Of a stretch of DNA of 64,000 nt, positions 1 through 9,068 are shown piece by piece (positions within the stretch are counted from its first letter, which is position 1; every line of letters starts with the position of its first letter). Under the pieces are notes generated by a model. It ran no database searches and was not told where the DNA came from. It was given only the letters and a program-made list of their open reading frames with translations. Source of the DNA: VXRJ01 sp964636705 (GTDB lineage Bacteria > Acidobacteriota > Vicinamibacteria > Vicinamibacterales > UBA8438). Both the position numbers and the translations under genes were made by a program. The stretch is from positions 34,069-98,068 of the forward strand of contig CAZWUJ010000013.1 of the NCBI GenBank assembly GCA_964636705.1, read 5' to 3'.

Positions 1-612
1 GGGGAGCGGCAGCTCCGCGCCGGCCACCATCCCCGTCACGGCCAGCAGGTCCTCCGGCTCCATGCGCATGCCGGCCGACGTGCCCCGCAGCACGATGCGT
101 CCGTTCCACGCCGGCGCGTCGGGATCCGCCTCGGCGCTGACGAGCACGACGAACTTGTCGAGGTCGACCGGCCCGACCGTCGTGCGGCCATTCGCCACCG
201 GTCCCAGGTTCACGACCGGCCGGAGCCGCGGGGTGGTCGCCCAGGCGACGTAGCCGGTGTAGTCGCCGAGCGACGCCGGATCCGGCAGGCCGGCGATGTG
301 CAACGTGAGATCGAACCGGTGATGGCCGTCCACCGTGACCGAGACGCCGAACGGAGAAGACGGCGGCGTGAGCTCCACGTAGCCGGCCGCACCCGGGAAA
401 TCGGGGGCGTGGATCAGCTCGATGCAGTACAGGTCCGGATCGGCGGCGGGGCCGCGCTCGTCCAAGGCCGGACAGCGCAGCGTGTCACCGGCTTCCTGCC
501 CCGCTGCCGCGGGCGGGGCGAGGGCCGCGACCGGCGCGGCCACCAGCCACCCCGCGAAGCAGGCCAAGAGCATCGCCGCCGGCAGGGCGCCGTGGTCCCG
601 GTGCAAGCCCAT
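1..612 (-). CDS. Secreted protein, N-terminal part, cut by window edge
   Basis: An open frame starts at an ATG at 612 and runs without a stop to the left edge, so about 204 residues are visible and the C-terminus is missing. Residues about 10-38 form an Ala/Leu-rich hydrophobic stretch ending in AAAGQEAG, which fits a Sec signal peptide and signal peptidase I cleavage. The mature part holds two cysteines (LRCPALDE and LYCIELI) and beta-rich sequence such as GYVAWATTPRLRPVVNL and FVVLVSAEADPDAP, suggesting an extracytoplasmic beta domain. Other frames here are short or lack a signal peptide, so I prefer this reading. I do not recognise the family and assign no activity. It is the next gene after the abiE operon on the same strand, but nothing shows a functional link. 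Confidence 0.55.
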   Translation of the reverse strand, partial: MGLHRDHGALPAAMLLACFAGWLVAAPVAALAPPAAAGQEAGDTLRCPALDERGPAADPDLYCIELIHAPDFPGAAGYVELTPPSSPFGVSVTVDGHHRFDLTLHIAGLPDPASLGDYTGYVAWATTPRLRPVVNLGPVANGRTTVGPVDLDKFVVLVSAEADPDAPAWNGRIVLRGTSAGMRMEPEDLLAVTGMVAGAELPLP

Positions 613-631
613 GGAGGTCAGTCTGCCGCAA

Positions 632-1510
632 TTACGCCGCGCCTGCCAGATGCGCCGCCCGAGCGACATGGTCGACGGCCCGATCGAGATCGAACCTCGC
701 CAGGTCGGCTTCCCGCAGAACGGGCTTCAATTGCGGCTCGATCTGACCACGCAGGCGCCTGACTCTCGCGGGTGACATGTCCACCGGTTCGGTCCCCGGC
801 ACGGAAAGCTTGTCTCTCAGCAGCTCGACGAGCGGCGCGTCGCTGACGTCGACTCTCCCGGATGTGATCGCGTGGTCCAGATCGAAGAAGTCACGAATAG
901 CCGGCTCCGGTCGTGTTATGGCAGCTCGCAGCTTCTCGGCGTACGCTTCACGCACGGACAAGACCCGGGACGAGAAGACCGGGACGGCCGGCGCACCGCT
1001 GAAGGGGTCAACGAGCACGGTGTGGGTCCCGAGCAGGACGGCCGGTTCGACAATCGGCTCACGAAGGCTCACTTCGATCTTGATTGACTCGTCCTGTCCG
1101 GTGACTTCCGACGCGTAGGTGATACGTGCTCCGTACTGGGTCGACTCGTTGAAGCCGTGCAACTCCCGCGCCAACCGCAGGCGCCGTTGTCGCGCTGGTA
1201 GACCGTTCAGGTGCTCCCTGATCGGGGCGATCCGGCGGCGCCGTTCGCCACGTGCCGAGGTCGTCGGCATGGAAACGGTGAAATCGAGATCCTCGCTGAG
1301 GCGGGAGTAGTCGGAGTGGACCTTGCTGAGGCAGGTTCCGCCCTTGAACACGGGTACGGTGCGGCCCAGTGTCCGCAGGTCAGCAAGAATCAGCGAGCAG
1401 TAGTAGTCCTTCTCGACGAGCCGTTGGCTGAACCCTGTCGCGGCGGCGGTGAACCGGAGAGCATCGCGGAACAACACGGCATCATGGTGATAGCCCGGCG
1501 GATCATTCAT
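632..1510 (-). CDS. abiEii: AbiEii/AbiGii-type nucleotidyltransferase toxin
   Basis: Product is a 292-residue protein of the AbiEii toxin family, nucleotidyltransferases whose activity halts growth in phage-triggered abortive infection. Family signatures are visible: the EKDYY segment near the N-terminus, the FKGGTCLSKVH motif, then SEDLDFTV supplying the acidic metal-binding pair of the nucleotidyltransferase fold. The start at 1510 (MNDPPGYHHD) is chosen because it overlaps the stop of abiEi by 8 bp, implying translational coupling; upstream extension of the frame only overlaps the antitoxin. Length agrees with family members. The frame and catalytic motif are intact, so the toxin looks functional. 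AbiE is regarded as a type IV toxin-antitoxin system in which the antitoxin does not bind the toxin directly. Confidence 0.9.
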   Translation of the reverse strand: MNDPPGYHHDAVLFRDALRFTAAATGFSQRLVEKDYYCSLILADLRTLGRTVPVFKGGTCLSKVHSDYSRLSEDLDFTVSMPTTSARGERRRRIAPIREHLNGLPARQRRLRLARELHGFNESTQYGARITYASEVTGQDESIKIEVSLREPIVEPAVLLGTHTVLVDPFSGAPAVPVFSSRVLSVREAYAEKLRAAITRPEPAIRDFFDLDHAITSGRVDVSDAPLVELLRDKLSVPGTEPVDMSPARVRRLRGQIEPQLKPVLREADLARFDLDRAVDHVARAAHLAGAA

Positions 1511-2297
1511 TGAAGACGACACCCCACCGCCGGTCAACAGTGCCTTGCTTCGGACGCGTGGGACACCAGGGAATGAGCGCACTCGTCGCTCGCAACTCGC
1601 CTTCCAGTTTCTCGAGCACTACCGCGCTCACACCCTCGCGTTCGAGCAGTTTTCCGATGCGCCGGCGCGTGCTCGTGTTGCCGAACCGGACAGCGGCGTT
1701 CGCAATATCGTCACCATCGATCTTCCCCTGCGCGAGTTCGTCGCGAATCCAGCCATAGGCTCTCGGCAGGCTGCCGAAGCGCGACCAGTCGTACACGGCG
1801 TCAATCAGGCTCCGCGCCCGTGAAGAATAGACGGCCGTTGCCCCGTCCGGCGTCGTGAACGACTCGACACCACCCAACCTGGCGTCGCTCACCTTGATCA
1901 GGGTGAGGACGGTACTGCCGATCCGGCGTTCGCCGGACAGCCGATTGTTGTACGCGTATACCCGGTTGGGAACCTGCTCGTCCCAGCCGTAACGTTGAAA
2001 GGCGCTCGGACCGCACATCTGATAGCGCCCGCCGCGATCGGCCAGGAGCGTTTCGACAGCCATGAATTCGCTGGGGCTCCAGCGCCCTCCCGGGGGAATA
2101 CGTGGCGGGACGAGGTATAGCCCTCGACGGACTCTGGCGATGAGGTTCCGTCGCGCCAGACGACTGAGAAGCTCGCGCGTCTGGACAGCCGTGATACGCA
2201 GGGCTCCGCTGATTTCCTCCGAGGCGACGGCCGGTTTGCCGCGCATCTGGATGTAGGCGAACGCCTGCGTCTCAAGCTTGCCAAGGACAGCGGACAT
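1503..2297 (-). CDS. abiEi: AbiEi antitoxin and transcriptional autoregulator
   Basis: The 264-residue product has the AbiEi layout: an N-terminal winged helix (about residues 15-65, ending RRGLYLVPP) followed by the AbiEi C-terminal domain. Segments typical of the family include MCGPSAFQRYGWDEQ and the run through SLIDAVYDWSRFGSLPRAY. In studied AbiE systems this protein antagonises AbiEii and represses its own operon through inverted repeats. I chose ATG 2297 over a GTG at 2315 because the GTG lies at the edge of a perfect inverted repeat (2315-2341), which is better explained as operator. The gene precedes abiEii and overlaps it by 8 bp, so the two form one operon. No disruption is seen. 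Confidence 0.88.
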   Translation of the reverse strand: MSAVLGKLETQAFAYIQMRGKPAVASEEISGALRITAVQTRELLSRLARRNLIARVRRGLYLVPPRIPPGGRWSPSEFMAVETLLADRGGRYQMCGPSAFQRYGWDEQVPNRVYAYNNRLSGERRIGSTVLTLIKVSDARLGGVESFTTPDGATAVYSSRARSLIDAVYDWSRFGSLPRAYGWIRDELAQGKIDGDDIANAAVRFGNTSTRRRIGKLLEREGVSAVVLEKLEGELRATSALIPWCPTRPKQGTVDRRWGVVFNE

Positions 2298-2314
2298 GGG
2301 TGTATTTCTTTTCA

Positions 2315-2341
2315 CGTAAATTGCTCATGAAGCAATTTACG
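2315..2341. promoter_or_regulatory. Perfect inverted repeat, probable AbiEi operator
   Basis: CGTAAATTGCT at 2315-2325 and AGCAATTTACG at 2331-2341 are perfect 11-bp inverted arms around CATGA. The element is AT-rich within GC-rich DNA and begins 18 bp upstream of the abiEi ATG. AbiEi proteins are known to bind inverted repeats upstream of their operon for negative autoregulation, so this is the likely operator. Binding is inferred from position and symmetry. Confidence 0.7.
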
Positions 2342-2361
2342 CAGATATTAACACACCGCCG

Positions 2362-2400
2362 CTACTGGCGGACGAGAACGTTCGCGTCAATCGCGCGCAT
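2362..2400 (-). pseudogene. Start of a PIN-domain (VapC-like) toxin gene, truncated after 12 codons
   Basis: The short frame reads MRAIDANVLVRQ and then TAG. This is the canonical first beta strand of PIN-domain toxins, with the first catalytic aspartate in AIDANVLVR. Nothing after the stop resembles the rest of a PIN domain, so it is a remnant. It abuts the abiE operator, which suggests the abiE operon was placed over a former VapBC locus. No matching antitoxin was recognised in the roughly 230 bp upstream. The match is only a dozen residues, so chance is possible. Confidence 0.4.
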
Positions 2401-2633
2401 GGGTGCGCCGCACGTGCGACCGAATACCCTCCTCCAGGCTCGCAAGGCTCCTGCGCACCGGAGGGCTGCTGAACACGGTCCGGTGAATGGCCAGGGACGT
2501 GATCCTCGATTCGGTCGTTGCCCTGTTCTCGTGTCCGTCGCACATTCCAAGATGGTCGCATGCATTACCCGGGTGATCAATCACCGGCGAAAGAACGCCC
2601 CCGATGTGAGTATCATGGCGGCGGGAGTCCAAC

Positions 2634-3734
2634 ATGACGAAGCTGAAGGTCGCGATGCTCTCGGCGGGACTGGTCTTGAGTCACGCTGCGGTTCACGCGC
2701 AGAGCGGCGCGCCCGGTGCGTGGGACGCTCAGGGCGCCGCCGCCTACCTCGACCAGCGCGCGGACTGGTGGTCGGGCTGGGAGACGGCGGCGCGCGAACG
2801 CGGCACGTTCTGTGTCTCGTGCCATACGACAGCTCCGTACGGTCTTGCCCGGCCGATGCTGCGACCGGCGGGCGCCGCCGGCGAGGTGACGCGGCACGAG
2901 CGCACGGTCCTGGAGAGTGCGACGACGCGCGTCGCACTCTGGGGCGAGATTGAACCCTTCTACACGGACGAGCGCAACGGTCCGCCCAAGACAAGCGAAT
3001 CGCTCGGTACGGAAGCGATCCTCAACGCCCTGATACTCGCCCGGCACGACGCCCGGAGAGGCGCGCTGAGCGACCCGACGCGTCAGGCGTTCGACCACCT
3101 CTGGGCGCTGCAACAGACGAGCGGTGACGCCGCGGGCGCCTGGCCCTGGCTGTACTTCAACCTCGCGCCGTGGGAATCGAAAGAGGGGCCGTACCACGGG
3201 GCGGCGCTGGCCGCCGTTGCCGTCGGAGCCGCACCGGAGAACTACGGCGCCCGCCCCGCCATCCAGGAGAATGTCGAACGGCTCCGCGACTACCTGCGAC
3301 GGCAACTCGACGGCCAGCCGCCGTTCAATCGCGCCATGGCGCTGTGGGCGTCCGGCGCACTGCCCGGGCTGCTGACGGACAAGCAACGGCAGGCAGTTGT
3401 CGACGAGATCGCCGCCCTTCAGCAGGACGACGGCGGCTGGAGCCTGTCGTCGCTGGGAGACTGGTCCCGCCGCGACGACACTCCGGTGGACACGAACAGC
3501 GACGGCTATGCGACCGGATTGGTCACGTTCGCCCTGCAGCAGGCGGGCCTGTCACGAGATCACGACGTGGTCGCGAGCGGGCTCGCCTGGCTCGTCCGGA
3601 ACCAGGACGCCGACGGATCGTGGCCTGCCGCGTCGCTCAACCGGAAGCACGATCCGGGGTCGGACCGTGGTCGCTTCATGCGTGATGCCGCCACCGCGCA
3701 TGCCGTCCTCGCCCTCACCGGCGGCGAGCCGTAG
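2634..3734 (+). CDS. Secreted terpenoid-cyclase-like (alpha/alpha toroid) protein with CxxCH motif
   Basis: The 366-residue product begins with a clear Sec signal peptide (about residues 1-22, ending HAAVHAQ) and is probably periplasmic. Shortly after the signal is FCVSCHTTAPYG, a CxxCH motif of the kind that binds heme c. The C-terminal half carries QDDGGWSLSSLGDW and NQDADGSWPAAS, the QxxDGSW-like repeats of the squalene-hopene cyclase/prenyltransferase toroid fold. The catalytic DxDD motif of squalene-hopene cyclase is not obvious, so cyclase activity should not be assumed; a binding or heme-associated role is possible. The ATG at 2634 directly precedes the signal peptide. It is flanked by noncoding DNA and appears to be transcribed alone. 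Confidence 0.72.
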   Translation: MTKLKVAMLSAGLVLSHAAVHAQSGAPGAWDAQGAAAYLDQRADWWSGWETAARERGTFCVSCHTTAPYGLARPMLRPAGAAGEVTRHERTVLESATTRVALWGEIEPFYTDERNGPPKTSESLGTEAILNALILARHDARRGALSDPTRQAFDHLWALQQTSGDAAGAWPWLYFNLAPWESKEGPYHGAALAAVAVGAAPENYGARPAIQENVERLRDYLRRQLDGQPPFNRAMALWASGALPGLLTDKQRQAVVDEIAALQQDDGGWSLSSLGDWSRRDDTPVDTNSDGYATGLVTFALQQAGLSRDHDVVASGLAWLVRNQDADGSWPAASLNRKHDPGSDRGRFMRDAATAHAVLALTGGEP

Positions 3735-3967
3735 CCGGAAGGCCCTTGCCAGAGCGGCGGGAACGTGACAAGCTAACCCAGCTACTTTTCTGAGACCTGC
3801 CGCTGATTCTCGGCGTTCTGCCGAAGCTGAAGCTCCAATCCTCACCAAAGCGGCTATCTACGCGCGCGCGGCTTCATGAGGAAGCTGAGAGGCATTGCCG
3901 TCAACTTGACAATCTCCTCGGCGCGTTCGCGGCCAATGGCGGCCGAACTCACTGAGAGGACTCACAC

Positions 3968-4171
3968 ATGTCAACCACGACCGGCACGATCAAGCGCATG
4001 ACGGACAGGGGCTTCGGCTTCATCGCCGCACCCGATGGCGTCGAGTACTTCTTCCACCGCTCCGCGTGCACGAGCACGCCATTCGACGCGCTGCGCGAAG
4101 GCGATAGCGTGACATTTACGCTCGGCCGAGGCCCGAAGGGTCCGCGGGCCGAGAACGTCACCCCGGCCTGA
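3968..4171 (+). CDS. cspA-like: Cold-shock domain protein
   Basis: A 67-residue single-domain protein with the CspA fold. The RNP-1-like segment is RGFGFIAAP and the RNP-2-like segment is EYFFHRSAC. Such proteins bind single-stranded RNA or DNA and melt RNA structure; many are cold-inducible, but nothing in the sequence proves that here. Length matches the family. The ATG follows a GAGAGG ribosome-binding site. The gene stands alone with about 230 bp of noncoding DNA upstream in which I see no other gene. A short inverted repeat lies just after the stop but lacks a T-run, so I do not call a terminator. Confidence 0.93.
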   Translation: MSTTTGTIKRMTDRGFGFIAAPDGVEYFFHRSACTSTPFDALREGDSVTFTLGRGPKGPRAENVTPA

Positions 4172-4267
4172 CCGGATCATTCGGATCCGCTCTCGGCGGC
4201 CCATCAGGGTCGCTCACGCCCGCAAGACGCTGCCCGGCGGCTGCCGGTCCGGCTGACGCCGGCCCGT

Positions 4268-5890
4268 TCACTGCGCGAGCAGGAGATAGCAGCCGACCGA
4301 GCAGACGCTCACGAACACCGCCAGCGCTTTCGCGTGCTTCCAGGGCGTCATGTCCACCGGCGCCGCGCCAGGCTCTGCGGCACGGCTCCGGGCGGGCCGG
4401 AGCCTGGCAGAGACCAGCATGAAAGCGGCCACCGCCACGAAGACGATCGCGAGGAAGTGCAGGAAGTGGATTTCGTGTGTCGTGCCCAACACGCCCTGCA
4501 GGAACGCCTGCACGGGATCGTCGAACGAGAAGACCATCAGGAAGAACAGGACCGGGCCGCCGACCAGGCCCGCCTTGGCCGCGAACGCCGAGACCCGCGC
4601 TGAGAACATGCCCAGCAGGATCACCGCAAGCATCGGACCGAAGAACGCCGCGTTGATCGTCTGCAGATAGTTGTACAGGCTGCCCGACGTGTCGAGCATC
4701 GGCGCGACGAGCATCGCGGCCGCCGCGATCGCGATACTGCACGCGCGGCCAGCACGGACGAACTCGCGCGGGGAGGCATCCGGCCGCATGACCGAACCGT
4801 AGATGTCGCGGCAGAACAGCGTGGCGGACGAGTTCAGCACGCTGTTGAATGTGCTCAGCACGGCGCCCACCATGACCGCGGCGAAGAAACCGGTCAGCCA
4901 GTCCGGCAGAACCGCCCTCACGAGCGTCGGGTAGGCCAGCAGGTAGTCCTCGGGCCCCAGCGTGTCCTTGAACATGTGGTAGGCGATCACACCCGGCAGC
5001 ACGACGATGAGAGGGCCCACCAGCTTGAAGCACGCGGCGATCAGGACTCCCTTCTGCCCTTCCTTGAGATTCCTGGCCCCCAGACCCCGCTGGATGAACT
5101 GCTGCCCGGTGCACCAGGCGAAGGCCTGGTTGACGACCATGCCCGTGAACAGGGCGCCGAACGGCAGGAACGAGCCCGGCTCGTCGCCCGTGATGTCGAA
5201 CTTCGGATGCTCCTCCACGTACACGGTCTCGAGCCCCGCCCAGGGATTCCCGTTTCCGATCTGGATCAGCGCCAGCAGGGGAATCAGCAGGCCGCCCAGG
5301 AGGAACCCGACGCCATTGATCGTGTCCGATATCGCGACAGCCTTGAGGCCCCCGAGAATCGCGTAGAGCGAACCCAGCGTTCCGACACCCCAGACGAGGA
5401 GCCAGATCACCTGCGCCTGGCTCAGGCCGAACGCCTCCTGCAAGCCGAACAGGCTGTCGATGCCGGTGGCTCCGGACAGCAGCACCACGGGCAGGATCGC
5501 GAGCACGTACGAGAACAGGAACACGCTCGCGGCGATCACGCCGGTGGCCCTGTCGTAGCGGGCGGCAAGGTACTCCGGTATGGTCGACAGGCCCATGCGC
5601 AAGAAGCGGGGCAGGAAGAAGAGCGCGGTTGCGACCATCGCGATCGCTGCGGTCGTCTCCCAGGCGGTGACGGCGATGGTGTGGTTGAAGGCGTCCCCGT
5701 TCAGGCCGATCAGGTGCTCGGTCGAGAGGTTGGTGAGCATCAGCGAGCCGGCAATGACCCAGGCTGACAGGCTGCGGCCTCCAAGGAAGTACGCGTCCCA
5801 GGTCGTCATCCTGTCGTGTCGCGTGCAGGCGTAGGAAACCGCCGCGACCAGCAGGGTGAAGCCCAGGAAAGACACGGTAGTCACAAGCAC
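4268..5890 (-). CDS. Sodium:solute symporter (SSS/SLC5 family)
   Basis: The 540-residue product is an integral membrane transporter of the sodium:solute symporter family, importing an organic solute with Na+. About 13-14 hydrophobic segments are visible. Family landmarks include YFLGGRSLSAWVIAGSLM with the conserved GGR, the unwound first core helix region LSTEHLIGLNGDAF, and STIPEYLAARYD. The sequence resembles the SglT/YidK-like sugar branch more than proline or pantothenate carriers, but substrate cannot be assigned. The frame is intact, and the ATG at 5890 places the first helix immediately after the start. It points away from the adjacent TonB pseudogene and has no operon partner. Confidence 0.88.
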   Translation of the reverse strand: MLVTTVSFLGFTLLVAAVSYACTRHDRMTTWDAYFLGGRSLSAWVIAGSLMLTNLSTEHLIGLNGDAFNHTIAVTAWETTAAIAMVATALFFLPRFLRMGLSTIPEYLAARYDRATGVIAASVFLFSYVLAILPVVLLSGATGIDSLFGLQEAFGLSQAQVIWLLVWGVGTLGSLYAILGGLKAVAISDTINGVGFLLGGLLIPLLALIQIGNGNPWAGLETVYVEEHPKFDITGDEPGSFLPFGALFTGMVVNQAFAWCTGQQFIQRGLGARNLKEGQKGVLIAACFKLVGPLIVVLPGVIAYHMFKDTLGPEDYLLAYPTLVRAVLPDWLTGFFAAVMVGAVLSTFNSVLNSSATLFCRDIYGSVMRPDASPREFVRAGRACSIAIAAAAMLVAPMLDTSGSLYNYLQTINAAFFGPMLAVILLGMFSARVSAFAAKAGLVGGPVLFFLMVFSFDDPVQAFLQGVLGTTHEIHFLHFLAIVFVAVAAFMLVSARLRPARSRAAEPGAAPVDMTPWKHAKALAVFVSVCSVGCYLLLAQ

Positions 5891-5949
5891 GTCGGTATCT
5901 TAAGAACTTCAGGAAAACATAAGAAGAACTTCAGCAAGCCTTCAGATAC

Positions 5950-7634
5950 CGCCGCCCTGCTCCACCTACGCGGAGCTCGGACTCTCGACAACCACCGGAT
6001 CCGACGGAACCTTCGTCATCCGCGAGATCCCCGCTGGCAGCTACAGCCTGACCGTGACCCGACAGGGATTCGCTCCCCTCACCTCCCGCATCACCGTGGC
6101 GGCGGGAGCGCCGATCCGGCTCGACCTGCGCCTCCCGGCCGCGGCGTTTCAGGAAGCGGTGGTGGTCACCGGGATTCGAAGCGAGCTGGCCCTCGCCGAA
6201 GAGACGGACACGGGCAGCCGCCTGGGCTTGACCGCCATGGAAGTCCCGGCGTCACTCAATGTCGTCGACAGTTCGGGGGCTACGTCCAACGGATGAACCC
6301 AAGCTCGTCCAACGTCACCGGCAGTCTTCTGTGCTGCTGCCGGAGGCCCACGTCGTCGAACCCCTCGACGTCATCACGACGACGACGGGGGAAGGCATCG
6401 ACGCGCGCACGCGCTTCCTCAACTACAACGTGGGGGACGCCATCAACGATTCGCGCCAGCTCCTGGTCCGCTCCGACGCGGAGTTCCGCCTGAGCGACCA
6501 GGTCACGCTCCGCAACACGGCGTACGGGTTCGGCGCCGATCGAGACTGACAGAACGGCGACGGCTTCGCCTACTGCACCTCCGTCGTCGACGTGTGCAAG
6601 CGGGTCGGCGAGGTCCAGCGGTACTACGGCTACTTCTGGCTCGACCACGATCAGCGGCTCTACGGCGACCGGCTGTTCCTCGACGTGCGCACGCCGACGG
6701 CGGCGGGCGAGAACCGGGCGACGATCGGCTTCGAAGTCTCCGCGCTCGACTTCGAGCGCACGCGCGGCTTCCGGATCAACGTGCCGCAAGTGCCTGGCGA
6801 CGGCGTCGATCTGCTGAACCCGGTGCCGGGTGTCTATGGGACGCGGGAGCTCCGCGGGATCGCGCCGACCACCATCGACTCGCGGGCGTTCTTCATCGAA
6901 GACTCCCTGTCGGTCACCAGTCGCCTGCGCGTCACCGGAGCCCTGCGCTACGAGGGGATGGACCTGGAGCGCGTGAACCTGAACGCGAGGCGCGAGGTCG
7001 AGGGCGGCGGCTTTACACGCGCGCTCCGGTGGTGGAGCTGGCGTGCCGGGACCGTCGTGGACCTGCGCAGCGACCTGGTCGCCTACGCGCAGATGAGCAA
7101 TGCGAAGGACCCCGTGGACGCCAACATCTTCCTCGTCAATGCGAGCCGGGACTTCGACCTGACTGACGCCCGCCAATGGGAGGTCGGACTGAAGGCGGAT
7201 CTGGCCGGCGGCCGGACGCAGGTCACCGCCGCATGGTTCGATATCGAGCGCGACGACGTGCTGGAGCAGTTCGCCCGCGACAGCGCGACCACCATTGGCG
7301 GGATCGCCTCGCGCGGGTTCGAACTCGCCGCGGCGGCCAACCCGTCGGAAGGCGTGCGCATCGGCGCCAGCCTGGCCGTCACCGACGCGGTATTCCTGCC
7401 GTCGGCCAACTTCGTGCAGTTCGCCGGGAACACGCCGCCGAACGTGCCGACCATGCTGACGAACCTCTGGGCCAGCGCCCGGGACATCGGCGGAACGCCG
7501 GTCGAGATCGGCGGCGCGGTGCGAGTGGTCGGCGACCGCCAGGCCAACAACGCCAACACGATTGTCCTGAACGGCTACGCGCTGGCCGACGCCTGGGTCG
7601 CATGGGCGAATGACCGCGTGCGAGGTTCACGGTC
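5950..7634 (+). pseudogene. TonB-dependent outer-membrane receptor, decayed
   Basis: Receptor pieces occur in order. A carboxypeptidase-regulatory-like beta domain spans 5950-6180 (GTFVIREIPAGSYSLTV). A plug start (TAMEVPASLNVVD) lies near 6235. Barrel sequence follows in another frame from about 6340 to 7620, including RQWEVGLKADLAGG. Damage is visible: no start codon or signal peptide; a frame change near 6270-6340 with most of the plug missing; an in-frame TGA at 6547-6549; and a frame change near 7630 where the barrel end (FTVMG) runs into the next gene. Intact relatives import iron-siderophores or similar ligands. The following PepSY membrane protein is a common partner of such receptors, supporting a former iron-uptake locus. 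Confidence 0.8.
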
Positions 7635-9068
7635 ATGGGTCCGCGCAACGGGTCGGCGACACGTATCGCGGCCAGCTTGCGGCGCGGGTTGATCTGGACG
7701 CACCGCTACGTCGGGATTCCCCTCAGCCCGCTGTTCATACTCTGGTTCCTCACCGGTGTCGTCATGATGTACACCGGCGGCATGCCGGAGCTGGCGCCGG
7801 AGCAGCGGATCGAGCGCAGGGAGCCGCTCGATCTCTCCCGGATCCGCTTGACCCCGGAGGCCGCCGCGGAGCGCGGCGAAGTCCGCCGGCCGCCAACGCA
7901 AGCGAAGTTGCTATCGGTTGTGGGGCGGCCCGCGTACCGCTTCGACAGCGTCACCGTCTTTGCCGACACCGGCGAGCGGCTTTCCCCGCTGGAGCCGCAG
8001 GAAGCCGTGAAGGTGGTGCGCCAGTTCATTGGCGCGCCGCAGGCGAGCATCTCGCATGCCCGCCTGGTCGTGGAGCCGGATCAGTGGATGCTGATCGCGC
8101 AGCAGTTCCTGCCGGCGCACAAGTTCCTGGTGTCCGACGCCGCCGGCACGGAGGTCTACGTCGAACAGTGGACGGGCGAGGTGGGGATGGTCACGACCCG
8201 AGGGAGCCGGGCCCTGGCCTGGATCGGCGCAATCCCGCACTGGTTCTATCTGCCCGCCCTCCGGATCGACCGCCCGCTGTGGGAAGCGGTCATCGTCTGG
8301 ACCTCGGCGATCGGCTGCCTGATCGCGATCGCCGGCCTGCTGCTCGGACTGATTCAGTTCCGGTGGAAGCGGACCCAGCGCAACCAATCGCGAATTCCCT
8401 ACGCCGGCTGGCTCCGGTGGCACTACCTCACCGGCGTCGTCTTCGGCGTCGTCACGCTGACGTGGGTCTTCAGCGGGCTGTTGTCGGTTCAGCCGTTCGC
8501 GTGGATGACGGCGGAGGGCCTGCACGTTCCGCCCGAGGCGGTCAGCGGTGGCGTGCTGGATCTGGGCGACTTCCCGCCCATCGATCCGGCGGCCTGGGAC
8601 CAGGCGACATCAGGGAGGGCGGTCAAGGAAGTCGAGTTGCTTCGGATCGAGGGCGTGGCGCACTACGACGTCCTGATGGCAGGCGAATCGGCGGCGTCAG
8701 ACGGCCAAAGCCCACCTGGCCGCCTGCTGGTCGGCCCGGACCGTCCCCCGCTGCCCGCCGTGCGGATTCGCTTTGCCGACCCGATGCGGACGTGGGTGTA
8801 CGTGGACCCCGCCACGAGCCGGCTCCTCCAGACGGTCACCCGTTGCGGCCGGCTCGAGCGCTGGCTGTTCAACGGGCTGCACAGCCTGGACTTCAACTTC
8901 TGGTACGACCGCCGGCCGCTCTGGGACCTCGGGTTGATCGCGCTGATGACGGGCGGCCTCGTGTCCAGCGGAAATCGGCCTCTGGCTGGGCGCGGGCCGG
9001 ATTCGCCGCGCGCTGCGGCGGCCATAGGCCTTGCGGGCCCGCGGTTCACTCCCGCGCGCGGGGAATGA
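7635..9068 (+). CDS. PepSY-associated transmembrane protein, probable C-terminal frameshift
   Basis: The product (477 residues as read) is a PepSY_TM protein. It has an N-terminal membrane segment after LIWTHRYVGIPLSPLF, periplasmic PepSY-like domains, a central helix pair around WEAVIVWTSAIGCLIAIAG, and a C-terminal segment after LFNGLHSLDFNFWYD. These proteins are inner-membrane partners of TonB receptors in iron acquisition, possibly linked to ferric reduction. After GGLVSS at about 8968 the next frame reads EIGLWLGAGRIRRALRRP and stops at 9025-9027, a more convincing terminus than the frame running to 9068. The current frame also overlaps the convergent M28 gene, so a 1-nt indel or a sequencing error is likely. 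The start overlaps the decayed receptor's end, so N-terminal residues may not be original. Confidence 0.7.
   Translation: MGPRNGSATRIAASLRRGLIWTHRYVGIPLSPLFILWFLTGVVMMYTGGMPELAPEQRIERREPLDLSRIRLTPEAAAERGEVRRPPTQAKLLSVVGRPAYRFDSVTVFADTGERLSPLEPQEAVKVVRQFIGAPQASISHARLVVEPDQWMLIAQQFLPAHKFLVSDAAGTEVYVEQWTGEVGMVTTRGSRALAWIGAIPHWFYLPALRIDRPLWEAVIVWTSAIGCLIAIAGLLLGLIQFRWKRTQRNQSRIPYAGWLRWHYLTGVVFGVVTLTWVFSGLLSVQPFAWMTAEGLHVPPEAVSGGVLDLGDFPPIDPAAWDQATSGRAVKEVELLRIEGVAHYDVLMAGESAASDGQSPPGRLLVGPDRPPLPAVRIRFADPMRTWVYVDPATSRLLQTVTRCGRLERWLFNGLHSLDFNFWYDRRPLWDLGLIALMTGGLVSSGNRPLAGRGPDSPRAAAAIGLAGPRFTPARGE

Noticed and set aside
632..1582. Longer start for the AbiEii toxin at 1582
   Set aside because: The extra 24 residues overlap abiEi and have no family match; the 1510 start gives the usual short overlap.
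4168..4195. Small inverted repeat after the cold-shock gene as terminator
   Set aside because: Stem of only about 6 bp and no T-run on either strand.
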